A stretch of DNA of 64,000 nt from Macrostomum hystrix (taxonomy: Eukaryota; Platyhelminthes; Macrostomidae), in assembly GCA_950097015.1 (NCBI GenBank), contig CATNEN010000034.1, forward strand, positions 1,750,501-1,814,500. The letters run 5' to 3'. Made by a program: the position numbers and the translations under genes. The notes beneath the pieces are model-generated. The model saw only the letters and a list, made by a program, of their open reading frames with translations. It was not told the origin of the DNA and made no database searches. Positions 1 through 9,710 of this stretch are shown here, piece after piece (positions within the stretch are counted from its first letter, which is position 1; each line of letters starts with the position of its first letter).

Positions 1-835
1 TCATTCTTGGATCTGATGGGGTAGACTATCAATCCAATTCATTCTTGGATCTGATGGGATAGACTATCAATCCAATTCATTCTTGGATCTGATGGGGTAC
101 ACTATCAATCCAATTCATTCTTGGATCTGATGGGGTAGACTATCAATCCATTTCATTCTTGGATCTGATGGGGTACACTATCAATCCAATTCATTCTTGG
201 ATCTGATGGGGTAGACTATCAATCCATTTCATTCTTGGATCTGATGGGGTAGACTATCAATCCAATTCATTCTTGGATCTGATGGGATAGACTATCAATC
301 CAATTCATTCTTGGATCTGATGGGGTACACTATCAATCCAATTCATTCTTGGATCTGATGGGGTAGACTATCAATCCAATTCATTCTTGGATCTGATGGG
401 GTAGACTATCAATCCAATTCATTCTTGGATCTGATGGGGTAGACTATCAATCCAATTCATTCTTGGATCTGATGGGGTAGACTATCAATCCAATTCATTC
501 TTGGATCTGATGGGGTAGACTATCAATCCAATTCATTCTTGGATCTGATGGGGTAGACTATCAATCCAATTCATTCTTGGATCTGATGGGGTAGACTATC
601 AATCCATTTCATTCTTGGATCTGATGGGGTAGACTATCAATCCATTTCATTCTTGGATCTGATGGGGTAGACTAACAATCCAATTCATTCTTGGATCTGA
701 TGGGGTAGACTATCAATCCATTTCATTCTTGGATCTGATGGGGTAGACTAACAATCCAATTCATTCTTGGATCTGATGGGGTAGACTATCAATCCATTTC
801 ATTCTTGGATCTGATGGGGTAGACTAGCAATCCAC
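1..835. repeat. 38-bp minisatellite in a VDAC intron
   Basis: About 22 head-to-tail copies of a 38-bp unit that begins TCATTCTTGGATCTGATGGG. The array runs off the left edge of the window. Copies differ mainly at two or three positions (GTAGAC or GTACAC; AATCCAAT or AATCCATT), and variants recur in patches, which suggests unequal exchange. It lies in the intron downstream of the VDAC exon at 895-1416. The last copies near 800-870 are more degenerate. Confidence 0.95.
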
Positions 836-894
836 TTTATTATTGGATCTAATGAGACAGACTAGCAATCCATTTGGTCATTGATTTTGCTCAC

Positions 895-1416
895 CTGATA
901 GGCGGCTCCGTAGCTCAGCTTGGCAAGTTTCTGCCTCTCGGTGTCGTAGCTGACGCTGGCACCGGCGAAGAAGTTGTGATAGCCGAACACGGCGCTAGAC
1001 AGAACCGTGGGAAAATTGGTCTTGAACTCCAAGTCCAGGGCGGCGTTGATGTTGGGCCGTTTGAATGCATTCTTGACCTTCGCGCTGCGCTTGCCTGTGT
1101 TGGGCTCGAGGGTGACTTCAAATGCGTTCTTCAAGCCCTTGGCTAGGCGGTCTTCGATAGCCACCTCGGCTGTGATCACGTTGCTAGTCTTCCACTTCTT
1201 GGTGAATGTCATGCCGTAATCTTTGAAATTGTGCTTCACTTCAACCTCGGCGGTCGCCCGCCCGGTCTCCATATCGTGAGAGCCGCTAGTTTTGAATTCT
1301 GAATTAAACGGCTTCGCTTTAGTCTTTAGTTCGGCTTTCACGGCGCCGAATGTAAAGTCTTTGTTATAAAGATCGTTGGCATCTTTGCTGAGATCACTGA
1401 AGCTTGGCGGGGCCAT
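895..1416 (-). CDS. VDAC: Voltage-dependent anion channel (VDAC/porin), 5' coding exon, partial
   Basis: This exon encodes the N-terminal 174 residues of a mitochondrial outer-membrane beta-barrel porin that passes ATP, ADP and other metabolites. The N-terminus MAPPSFSDLSKDANDLYNKD matches the VDAC amphipathic helix. It is followed by typical strand sequences (FGAVKAELKTKA, YGMTFTKKWKTSNVI, EDRLAKGLKNAFEVTLEPNTGK) and FGYHNFFAGASVSYDTER. Animal VDACs are about 280 residues, so about 110 C-terminal residues are missing and must lie left of the window, beyond the minisatellite intron. The start ATG at 1416 sits in a good context. The exon ends at TATCAG|GTGAGC (donor 894-893) in phase 0, so reading on to the stop at 862 is intron translation. 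Upstream, AAAACCAG about 25 nt before the ATG could be a 5'-UTR or trans-splice acceptor. Confidence 0.93.
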
Positions 1417-2010
1417 AACTCTTGTCTATTGTTTGCTGGTTTTGTAGAACTGAGGCCTGAGAAAAATTCTTTTATTTTTTTGCCGCTAGCTGCAATAAAA
1501 AGCTGATTATAGCTACTGATGATCATCCTACTGAAAATGCTACTGAGTAGCGTAGATGGGTTTGACTTTAAAAAGTAAAAAATCTTAAAGTTTAACTTTT
1601 AGATAAGCTTGATTCGATAAATAAATCAATGCTTAATATAGTAAAAAAGATGCAAAAGAAACACTTTATTATATTCATAAAAAGGACAATCAGTCTTTAG
1701 TAGAATTTGCATAAAATGTAAAGCAGAAAAAAACACGAGTAACATTTTTCGTCAACTGAATATCTGCTTGTGTTTGATATCATTGAAATTCGGAAAAGTA
1801 AAAAAAGAAAATATAAAAAGAAAGATGATGATGGTTTTTTTACTGCTAAAAATGGTTTGAGGCTAAATTTTGTGTAAATTTGTAAACACGAGTAAATGTT
1901 GGTCAATAGACGGAAACAAAAAAACCATAAAATTGTAAAAACGATTAAAAATCGTTATGCGAGTCTTGCTGCTTATAAACGTCAAGAGAGTACGGATAAA
2001 AAAACTAAAT
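1417..2010. other. VDAC upstream spacer
   Basis: AT-rich sequence upstream of VDAC on the minus strand. It should hold the VDAC promoter and 5' UTR, but I see no clear TATA or initiator element. Short ORFs here are low-complexity chance frames. Confidence 0.6.
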
Positions 2011-2019
2011 TCAGGAATT

Positions 2020-2540
2020 AAGTAGAGAGCCTCAAACTGCAAGCTTGCAATCAATTAGAGAGCCTCAAACTGCAAGCTTGCAATCAATTAGAGAGCCTCA
2101 AACTGCACGCTTCCAATCAATTAGAGAGCCTCAAACTGCACGCTTCCAATCAAGTAGAGAGCCTCAAACTGCACGCTTCCAATCAAGTAGAGAGCCTCAA
2201 ACTGCACGCTTCCAATCAAGTAGAGAGCCTCAAACTGCAAGCTTGTAATCAATTAGAGAGCCTCAAACTGCAAGCTTCCAATCAATTAGAGAGCCTCAAA
2301 CTGCAAGCTTCCAATCAAGTAGAGAGCCTCAAACTGCAAGCTTGCAATCAATTAGAGAGCCTCAAACTGCAAGCTTGCAATCAATTAGAGAGCCTCAAAC
2401 TGCACGCTTCCAATCAAGTAGAGAGCCTCAAACTGCAAGCTCGCAATCAATTAGAGAGTCTCGATTGCGAATTTGCGATCAAGTAGAACCTTAAACTGCA
2501 AGCCTGCAATCAAGTAGAGAGCCTCAAAGTGCAGCTTGTA
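2020..2540. repeat. 33-bp minisatellite
   Basis: About 15 copies of a 33-bp unit containing AGAGAGCCTCAAACTGCA, alternating CAATCAATTAG and CAATCAAGTAG and AAGCTTG or ACGCTTC. The unit is a multiple of three, so one frame stays open as an 11-residue repeat (REPQTARFQSS). That is a by-product of the unit length; there is no other sign of coding. The last copies (2450-2540) decay. Confidence 0.93.
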
Positions 2541-3060
2541 AATAAAACGGCGGGCCGAAATCACAGCTAAAAACAGCACCTAAATCCAAGCAGGAATAAG
2601 GAAGCCACAAAAAGTGGGATTGTCAGTGAGCGAAGTTAGTACTCAAAAGCAAGAATATTTTTCTTGAATACTAAAAGCGGTAGTTTCGAAAAATCGGCTG
2701 CAACCGACTAGCTGACTGCTTGTAACAGCAGTTACTATCGATTGAGATCTCGCTAGAGCTAACACGCTGCCTGGTGACTCGCATGGCACAGCTGGAGTGC
2801 GGGTGATTGGCCACTGGGAGACGCTTGCTAGGACAGCCCAGCTGCAGCCAACGGTTCAGATGTAAGCGAGACAGGATATCGTTTAGGCTGAATCGATCCG
2901 AAAAGTAGGCCGATAGTAGAACAGTAGCCATGGGAGACATTGGCCCCCTGCGTTATCCCTGCGTCTGGGATGACGGCAAAAGAATAGCCGAATCGGGCTT
3001 TGAATACAAATGTAAACGGCTATTCATTACTAAAGATCTGGGACTGCAGAATGCGCTCAA
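2541..3060. other. Unassigned spacer with short open frames
   Basis: Higher GC than its surroundings. There is an open frame on the minus strand (2671-2940) and a plus-strand ATG at 2930 followed by GDIGPLRYPCVWDDGK and a possible donor (AAAT|GTAAAC) near 3013. I do not recognise either peptide. One could be a small first exon, but nothing supports a gene call. Confidence 0.3.
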
Positions 3061-3061
3061 A

Positions 3062-3190
3062 GATTGGGGTCTGGGAGCAGAAAGATATTTAAGATGGGGA
3101 TCTGGGAGCAGGAAGGATATTTAATTTCGGGATCTGGGAGCAGGAATGCGATTTAAGAATGGGATCTGGGAGCAGAAAGACATTCTAGTT
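3062..3190. repeat. Short degenerate tandem repeat
   Basis: Four imperfect copies of a unit of about 35 bp containing GATCTGGGAGCAGRAAG followed by ATTTAA. It lies just downstream of the acetyltransferase remnant. Confidence 0.75.
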
Positions 3191-3351
3191 TAAGGAGTCG
3201 ATAGAGAAAATGAAATCGAATTTGATCATTCTGGGATGACCCAATTGGAGGATCTAGGGGAAGATGATGCTCGATTGAGATTTACGAATGAATTGAATAT
3301 AACAAAACTCAGTAAATCAGATGAACTGAAGTAAATTAGTCAGTGACCCAC

Positions 3352-4391
3352 CTTTGGTGATCGGACAGAGAATAAATCTTCTCAGCTGAGCAATAATGTG
3401 CTCAGCGGCAGCGTCCTCGTTAATAGCGTACACATTGAGCACTAGATTGGCGCCAGATTGGCATGGAAAGCAGTTGGCAAAGCTGAGGCCCGCCAGGCGC
3501 CGTCCGTCACGGCTAGCCAACGCTGACAATGTCCAGTGCCGCAGCCTGGCCATAGTGGCTGGCCAACAACATGACGCCTCGCGGCAAGGAGTAAAAACTG
3601 TCCCAGGACTAAAGCCGACACCTTCAGCAGGAGTCCACCGTCTCGCTAGCGAGCAGATCCTCGGGCGATGCGACGCGAAATACGCCGGCTAGTGTTTGAT
3701 CGTCTGCTTGTTCGGCAGCGTTGAACAGGCTCGATCGGGTCTGCTCAGTCAGTTCAAATGCTAGACAGCTATGGCTGAGAACAATCTCAGGACTGTTCGG
3801 CTGGCCAGTGCAACGGCGCTGCATCCAGTCGAGAAGGTAGTGCGGCTGACAGTAGACAGCCAGCACGTACAGGTTGGCGACGCCAGCAACTGGGCCGGAT
3901 GGTGTGTCGGAGTTAATGGAGGCAGTGGCATTGCTTTGAAAAGCTACAATATTGGCCTTCGAAATACAGGAAGCTGAAAGAACATTGCGCAGAACTCGAA
4001 TTCCTAGAGAACGATTGATGCCAAACCCGCGACAGGCTTCCAGAGTGCGACCGCCAGCCAGACTGACAGTTCTGTCTGTGCGTGCAGGGCCAAATTCATT
4101 TCACTATCTCATTGTTTCTTTCTCAATCAAAAAATTATTTTCATTAAGAAATTGACAATATTAGCACCAGCACCTGTTTCGCCATCTGAAGCAAATCCGA
4201 ATGCAAAGCCAACCACCAGACCAGTATCTTTGGCGAGGCACACCCACGGATGATAGACAGGTGAATCAATCAGGCCAATTATATTGCCAACTCATATAGT
4301 CAATACCATCAAATATCTCAGGAACTAGAGCCAATACAGCCGACCTGTCGCTGTGAATGGCTGGGCGAAATATAAACTGCTGCAGTTTCAT
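3352..4391 (-). pseudogene. GNAT acetyltransferase resembling NAT16 (histidine N-acetyltransferase), frame-disrupted
   Basis: Reading down from ATG 4391-4389 gives MKLQQFIFRPAIHSDRSAVL then DGIDYM, which matches the NAT16-type N-terminus. The core SPVYHPWVCLAKDTGLVVGF..ASDGET continues across an intron (donor 4173, acceptor ending at 4076) into GGRTLEACRGFGINRSLGIR, the acetyl-CoA-binding R-G-x-G-like loop. The C-terminal half has WDSFYSLPRGVMLLASHYG and LAGLSFANCFPCQSG..LVLNVYA. The frame breaks by one nucleotide near 4266 and again near 3500. Two in-frame stops (3624-3626 and 3609-3611) lie inside a 30-nt GT...AG segment (3609-3638). The exon ends at donor AAAG|GTGGGT (3351-3350), and I could not find a terminal exon. 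Either this is a decayed intron-containing gene, or the assembly has indels here. Family assignment is by remembered similarity. Confidence 0.55.
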
Positions 4392-5800
4392 ATAGTAAGA
4401 CTGCTGCCCAACTGCTTAAGTCTTGGAGGCTAGCATTTCTTAGAAATTCCAGGATTATCAAGACTCTAGAAAAAAAGATTTTTATTGTTAATATTTTACC
4501 TTCTAGACATATCTTAAGTAGGGTATGACATATAGCTAAGGTTTCACCAAAACAGTAAGTATACTTATTTAAAACACTAGAAGCATCTTAATTGCTTTGA
4601 GCCAAAATAAACTAAGAAAATAATTATTTTATACCAAAAATTTGCTAAAAATTAAAATTTATATCCTAGACTTTTTACAAAGAAAGCTACTTATTGATGA
4701 TTATGGAGAAAATTGTGAATATAAAGCCTAAGCGAGTTTTGTATAAAATTTATGATTAAAAAATTATAGTTTATACTAATTCTTTTACTCAAACTAACTA
4801 GTATTTTCTTAGTTAATCTTTTGTAACAATAACTAGAGAATTTACCATATACAAGCACTGATCCTATGCAAATTAGGCATCAGCATTGTCAGGGCCAGAC
4901 TATTTGTCTGATTGGACCACCAAGCAAGATTTTATATGATAGCTGAGAACTAATTCACATGATTGCAGCTCTGCATTCTACAGAGACAAAAAATTAAACA
5001 TTTTAGCTTAAAAATTAATAGACCTAAATCTTTTCATCATCAAAAAAATTTATATACACTACTTTTGCCAATTAACATTTTGTTAAAAGCAGTGCTTATT
5101 ACTTATTAGCACAGTCCCATGCAAAAAGTGTCAACTTTATACATATGGATCCTTGGCAATAATTTCCACCTCATCGACAAGGCAGCAGGCTAGAATAGGC
5201 CACTACAAAATTGTCAGTTTTTTATAAGCTATGCTAAATTCCATTGTAAGATATTGCAAGGCAATTCTATCTGCTTTGAGCAACCATTAAATCCATTACA
5301 ATCTACACTATAGTCAAGTGATGTAAATGTACTATATTATTCATTCTACAATAGTTGAGTTGAAGAAAACTTTAATTAATTTTGTATTCCAAACTTAAGT
5401 TTAAAACATATTGATGGAATTAAAATTTTAAATGAATGAATATAAGTTGTTTTTGTTAGGCTACAAGCTGTTGGTAGAACACATCATCAAAATATGTGAT
5501 AAGTGAAATTTTAGGTAAGCAATGGAGGCTACTTAGGAGACTACATTTAGGAATGATTCTTGATTCAATAATAATAATAATAATAAAATAATTGATTATA
5601 CCTGCCCAATTGAGACAGATCTGGAACTAACAGCATAGCTGCAGCTATTGTACAACACATCTGAAGGCTGCATACAGCTGTTCAGTCCATAGACTAGCGG
5701 GACACCTAGTTTTAGTTACCCCAGCCAATGCTGGTACCCATTTAACAGCTGAAGAAATTCAGAGTTAAAAGGTCTTGCCAATGGACATAAATTGTTCTAT
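4392..5800. other. AT-rich intergenic spacer
   Basis: No coding exons seen. A short (AAT)n microsatellite lies at about 5570-5592. ATTAGCAC, CTATTTGTCTG and similar words recur, but I cannot define a repeat. Confidence 0.6.
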
Positions 5801-5804
5801 TAGA

Positions 5805-5880
5805 GTTGTGAATTAAACCACCAAGCCCCAACCTTTAAGTCTAAAGTCCAATGCTCTAACCACAAGGCTAAAACTGCCAT
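5805..5880 (-). repeat. tRNA-like SINE fragment (family B)
   Basis: The reverse complement reads TAGCCTTGTGGTTAGAGCAT, a near-perfect A box (TRGYNNARNNG). It is followed by AAAGGTTGGGGCTTGGTGG at the B-box position. The same head occurs at 13057-13128 (minus) and 38816-38905 (plus), so it is a dispersed tRNA-derived element and not a functional tRNA; the B box is degraded. Confidence 0.6.
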
Positions 5881-6030
5881 AAAGATGGTGTATTACTGCA
5901 AAGACTCAATTTGATTCAAATATGTACAAAGGTGAGTTATTGGCATGGCACAGCATATACATATACAAGGTGGCAGTTATATTCTAGCATGCTGCCATGC
6001 AGATAATATGAACATCTGCATGACAAAAAA

Positions 6031-6593
6031 CTGGACTTCTGGTCATTTTGGCCATACACAGTTTTGGCCATAGCCACTTTGGCCAAAAGCCGTTTTGGCC
6101 AAAAGCCAAATGAGCATAATAATGCTACATTATGCTACTGAATCGGCAGCTGATTCTACAGCAGTAGGCTTAAATACCTTCTTGGACTCTGTAGCCAAAC
6201 TCATTGGCAATACTTGTAATGGCAAGTGAAATGTGCTCATCGGCAGTACTGAACTATTTCTATTGCTGCAGAATATTCAGGTTTTTACCATTCTTTGTGT
6301 ACCAAGTCCTCTTCTTTTATTAATTACTTCTATTCTGCACAAATACTTTGAGCATGTATTTAAAATTCTTCGTTATTGTAAAAGTCAAGTTCGTGCTTTC
6401 CATTGTTGCTATCAAATTAAATTAACAACTTTTAAATAAATTAGAAATTAGCCATAAGAATGTTATGAGTTTAAATAAGTATGGGGCTGAACTGGTTTGA
6501 GGCCAAAATGGCTTTTGGCCAAAACGCCTATGGCCGAAACAGCTTTTAGCCAAAACCCATATGGCCCAAAAGACCAGTGATCCAAAACCAACT
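6031..6593. mobile_element. Foldback-type MITE with TTTTGGCCA-rich inverted termini
   Basis: The left end (6031-6108) and the reverse complement of the right end (6489-6593) are similar over about 90 bp. Each carries several copies of TTTTGGCCAWA/TTTTGGCCAAAAGCC. The interior (6110-6485) is AT-rich and non-coding. I could not identify a clean target-site duplication. Confidence 0.65.
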
Positions 6594-6625
6594 ATTGTGG
6601 TAGGCCTAGCTAGCCAATTTTAGCA

Positions 6626-6963
6626 GGTACCTAGACACTTCGTCGTCTTACAACTTTGTCATCCAGATGACAATCTGTCCAATATCTTAGAAGGTGGATG
6701 ACGAAGAGACTTAGACTTGTGTACACTTTGTCATCTATAAAACATAAGTTTTCAAAGTTAGAACAGAACCACCCCTCCTCACATCTTGTTGGCACCTATC
6801 TTTCAACTCTTATAGGCCTAATAAAATCATTTTTGACATTGCTTGTTATTAGTAGATCTGACAAACTGACCAAACTTTAAAGCATGCCAATTGGCTGGAT
6901 GACGAAGTGACCTACTTTCCAAGTGGATGACGAAGTTTTAAGATGACGAAGTGTCTAGGATCC
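6626..6963. mobile_element. 338-bp MITE with 9-bp TSD (Mutator-like)
   Basis: The left end starts GGTACCTAGACACTTCGTCG and the right end, reverse-complemented, starts GGATCCTAGACACTTCGTCA. The inverted repeat extends about 40 bp with few mismatches. Both sides are flanked by ATTTTAGCA (6617-6625 and 6964-6972), a perfect 9-bp duplication, which is typical of Mutator-like elements. The interior is non-coding. Confidence 0.8.
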
Positions 6964-6972
6964 ATTTTAGCA

Positions 6973-7290
6973 ACCTGCCATGTGGATAAGGTAGACATTA
7001 TTTGCTTGGCATGGACCTACAAATATGCACTTTTAGCATATGACCATGCCCAGAAAATAAGCACTGCCTATTGACTATTGTTGTAGGTGCTAGAAAATGA
7101 TGATAGTGTAAAAACTAAAGATAGTTCCAAAATTATAATACTGTTGAGAATAATTTGATTGTGCAATGACTTGTGACTATTACAAAAAAGGCTTTGACTG
7201 AAGTGGATTGCATATTTTATATTTTGAAAGTTACCCTTTGGGAAAAGTTGACAATCTAAAACAGCATACTGGCTCATTATAAAGTATTAA
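6973..7290. other. Spacer between two MITEs
   Basis: AT-rich, no gene or repeat recognised. Confidence 0.5.
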
Positions 7291-7452
7291 GAAAGCTGGG
7301 CAATATTTTACTTCCGTTCGTTAAATTATTTTTTCTTTTGAAAATAGCAGCTGACGACAAATAAACGTGTTTAACGGTGTTTAAAGGTAAAGACGGTCAG
7401 GACTGTGGTCAGTAATTATGAAATGGTTAAATTAAATTTGATTTATTTTGTA

Positions 7453-7606
7453 TTGTACCATGACTACGTGGCTATCGGGCGGGCTGATATTCGATTATTG
7501 CCATAGACGATGTCATTTTGGCCCGAAAAGTTGGGCCGATAATGGATTATTTTTGTGTATTTTAACGTATAGCCACATACTATAAGCCACATAGTCTATG
7601 GTACAA
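7453..7606. mobile_element. Nested 154-bp MITE
   Basis: The ends TTGTACCATGACTACGTGGC and, reverse-complemented, TTGTACCATAGACTATGTGG are inverted and similar. It lies inside the 869-bp element, immediately left of a second small foldback. Confidence 0.55.
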
Positions 7607-7614
7607 TCACAGTA

Positions 7615-7705
7615 TTACCCAGGCTTTGCGGGCGATAATGAGAAATCCCTCGGGCGCCTTCGGCGCCCTCTGGCTTTCCCATTATCGCCCTGAAAGCCTG
7701 GGTAA
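7615..7705. mobile_element. Nested 91-bp foldback element
   Basis: The two halves are inverted copies of about 45 bp: TTACCCAGGCTTT...GGGCGCC, then TTC, then GGCGCC...AAAGCCTGGGTAA. The whole element can fold as one long hairpin. TA flanks both ends, compatible with a Tc1/mariner-type TA duplication. Confidence 0.7.
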
Positions 7706-8175
7706 TAATATACTATTATACTCTGAGTTTGAAAGACTTGTGCTGACGTGGCTGATGTGGCTGATATGTCTATGGTAAAATTGTCGACCCCCGGGGTATA
7801 GGACAGGGGGGCTGTGGAGCAGAAATATTTTTGCTGAAGACTCAAGTTTTCAAGTTTCACTTGTATTCTTCAAGAGCATTCACTATGGCTGGACGACCTG
7901 CAGCCCCATCGGCATCCGCCACTACTATCCAGTTTGAGTCCGAGATGACAGCACGAGATGTTGAGATAAGATGAGAACATGAGAGATGACTCCTGACGGT
8001 TTCAGAACTGTTTCAGCTTCTGTTTCAGAACTCCTACCATTTCAAAAATCCTACCGTGTTACCGTTAATTGTTGTTAACTGTTAAACACCGTTAAACACG
8101 TTTATTTGTCGTCAGCTGTTATTTTCAAAAGAAAAAATAATTTAACGAACGGAAGTAAAAGATTGCCGAAAGCTG

Positions 8176-9700
8176 ACTATGATATAGTGTCATGAATCTT
8201 ATGGTTGTAAGTCTTGATAACCAGACGAATAATCAAAATAATTAAATCTGTTTAGGCCTAACTAAACAAAAAACAACTACCTAAAATTAAATTTGAAACT
8301 AGCTAGACTGTTCTAATTTTGTTCCTAGGCCAATAACATCAATTCTAAAACAACACAGCAATTAGAATACAAGCATGACAGCTTAATTATTATGTTAGGC
8401 ATCAGTCATTACAAATACTATAGGAGTCTATAGCAAAATAATACAGAAGAAGACCAGAAGTTAATGCGTTAGAATGTAGCACATAACTGTTGCACTAAAC
8501 CAGTCACATCCTTCCCATTTCCTTCGATCAAAAATCAGCATTTTGTGCTTTAAGCTGATCATGAAGTATTTTTTATTTATTTACGTAAATTAAGTGGAAA
8601 TCTATTTACTACTTACTATACAATAATTACTATACAATAAAGTTTATAGTTTTACAATATTTTTGTTTACTCTTTTAAATAGTCGGCACCAGATCAAAAT
8701 TTATATTTTCCTAGAAGCTTTTAGGTTGCATCCACTGGAGGCCTGCCTACCCACACTTTACTTACCAGTTTTTTATGTTTTGTTATCAGCCCTGATAGTC
8801 ATTTGACGATGTTGATATAGATTCTATTTGACTATTTAATTCAAATTCGTTCTTAGATCTTAGTTCGAATTTTTAATTCCATTACATGTTGCCACTAAAC
8901 AACTTTCCAATTCCACCAAGCCAAACCACTGCAATTATTTTTAGTGTTTTAAGCCTGTGTTAGGCAGTAGTATTTTTTTAAACATAATGAACCTTTTTTC
9001 TTAAATTACACTATTGTCTTGTTATTTGATTTAATTTCAGCTAGAGCAAATATAAATTAACGAGTAATGGCATCTTTCTATTTGCAGCATGATGTGATCA
9101 TGTGGTGATGGTCACTATATGAAAATTTTGTCGTTTGTCAGTACATGAAACTTGTATTTATATTTTTATGACTATGCATGTCTGTAATCATAAAAATAAG
9201 CATATCATTAGTTATGTAGTCACCATATATATAATAACTAGCATTAAAGAAGTGTCTCTATCCCAGCATTAGAATTTTGTCATAATTTTAGCTATGTACT
9301 TATTTGCTATATCTAAAGCATTTGCCTTTTTTATTGCTCAAATCGGTATCTATTTATTGTACTAATAGTTAGATCAATATAATAATTGTCTTTAAATATT
9401 TTTCAGTTATAATATACTTGTACTATTCATATAATATACATACTAGAGTTATGCTGTTTTGATTAATTAAACTTTTTCATATAGATATTTTATAGACTAC
9501 AGTTTCAAGCTCAATATGTATCAAATATAGAAATAGACCTATACCTATAACAAACCTATAGAAATTGTTATCAATTGCCAGTAAAAAATGGATGTTGCAT
9601 TTGTCATGCCTCATTAGAAAAATATCCATTATTTGTTGGCAATGGTTTTGTTGTGTGCAATTCCAGGCTTGCTATTTTTGCAACTTTCTTATTTGCATGA
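8176..9700. other. AT-rich spacer upstream of the KCTD gene
   Basis: No exons recognised. It should contain the KCTD promoter and any 5' non-coding exon. Several AG acceptor-like sites (9666, 9701) precede the chosen start. Confidence 0.55.
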
Positions 9701-9710
9701 CAGGTATTTA

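Larger units (their letters stand above)
7299..8167. mobile_element. 869-bp non-autonomous transposon with 8-bp TSD (hAT-like)
   Basis: Terminal inverted repeats of about 85 bp are nearly identical: the left begins GGCAATATTTTACTTCCGTT and the right, reverse-complemented, begins GGCAATCTTTTACTTCCGTT. Flanking GAAAGCTG at 7291-7298 and 8168-8175 is a perfect 8-bp duplication, as made by hAT transposases. There is no transposase. Two smaller inverted-repeat elements sit inside it (7453-7606 and 7615-7705). Confidence 0.85.

Noticed and set aside
9633..9710. Hydrophobic N-terminal extension of the KCTD protein
   Set aside because: It would place a signal-like leader on a cytosolic BTB protein, and the stretch contains several AG acceptor-like sites. 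The later ATG is preferred.
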